This document shows, piece after piece, positions 5,929 to 6,032 of a stretch of DNA of 6,032 nt. Made by a program: the position numbers and the translations under genes. Location: positions 1 to 6,032 of the forward strand of contig CALCRR010000273.1 of NCBI GenBank assembly GCA_937894495.1. Reading direction: 5' to 3'. Every line of letters begins with the position of its first letter. Within the stretch, counting starts at the first letter, position 1. The notes under the pieces were generated by a model that worked only from the letters and a program-made list of their open reading frames with translations, was not told the DNA's origin and did no database searches. The stretch is from an uncultured Ruminococcus sp. GTDB taxonomy: Bacteria; Bacillota; Clostridia; Oscillospirales; Ruminococcaceae.

Positions 5929-5957
5929 ATTATACCACGTTATTTCCTTTTTTGCAA
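5929..5957 (-). promoter_or_regulatory. Sigma-A promoter of the REC-GGDEF-EAL/HPt operon
   Basis: On the minus strand TTGCAA (5957-5952), a 17-base spacer beginning with an A run, and a perfect TATAAT (5934-5929) are followed by a predicted start near 5922, about 74 bases before the ATG. The -10 is exact and the spacing optimal. Confidence 0.8.
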
Positions 5958-6004
5958 GTATTTAGGTCCTCTCCGGACGGGGTATTTCCCCCACCTGTCC
6001 CTCT

Positions 6005-6032
6005 AGAAGCAAGAAACCAGAGGCAAGAAGCA
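6005..6032. repeat. Possible start of a 21-base-period tandem repeat, cut by the window edge
   Basis: AGAAGCA at 6005-6011 recurs at 6026-6032, a period of 21 bases. Within the unit GCAAGAA (6009-6015) also recurs at 6023-6029. The tract is strongly purine-rich on the plus strand and unlike the neighbouring sequence. Only one and a third units are visible, so this could be chance. Confidence 0.3.

Overview
The window looks like a piece of a Gram-positive Clostridia chromosome, most likely a Ruminococcus-type (Oscillospiraceae) gut or rumen bacterium. The reasons are Bacillus-type PurF with a propeptide and iron-sulfur cysteines, strong AGGAGG-like ribosome binding sites, sigma-A promoters with 17-base spacers, and the style of the two-component/EAL proteins. 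The genus is an inference from protein style, not from a database search.

Layout. Positions 1-910 (minus) hold the N-terminal 303 codons of an ammonium transporter (Amt) that runs off the left edge. Positions 911-1482 are a 572-base divergent control region. It contains an amt promoter pointing left, with two tandem intrinsic-terminator hairpins between promoter and start codon, and a purF promoter pointing right, with a roughly 230-base leader carrying a terminator and a mutually exclusive hairpin. Positions 1483-2901 (plus) encode PurF, the first committed enzyme of purine synthesis. A Nudix hydrolase (2898-3407, minus) converges on purF so tightly that the stop codons overlap. The 393-base gap 3408-3800 holds a roughly 160-base near-perfect palindrome with TA at both borders, best read as a MITE-like foldback element. 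Positions 3801-5848 (minus) form a two-gene operon in the order response regulator-degenerate GGDEF-EAL protein, then a stand-alone HPt protein, with a 7-base overlap and a consensus promoter at 5929-5957. The right edge begins what may be a 21-base-period tandem repeat.

How the genes may work together. Amt (ammonium uptake) and PurF (glutamine-consuming amidotransferase) are both nitrogen-linked and divergently transcribed. Each appears to be controlled after initiation by leader terminators, although no known riboswitch class could be matched. The downstream operon is a signalling module: a histidine phosphotransfer protein and a phosphorylatable receiver fused to an apparently intact cyclic-di-GMP phosphodiesterase. 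No new multi-gene system such as defence or biosynthesis is evident. The most notable non-coding signals are the palindromic element and the two leader regions.
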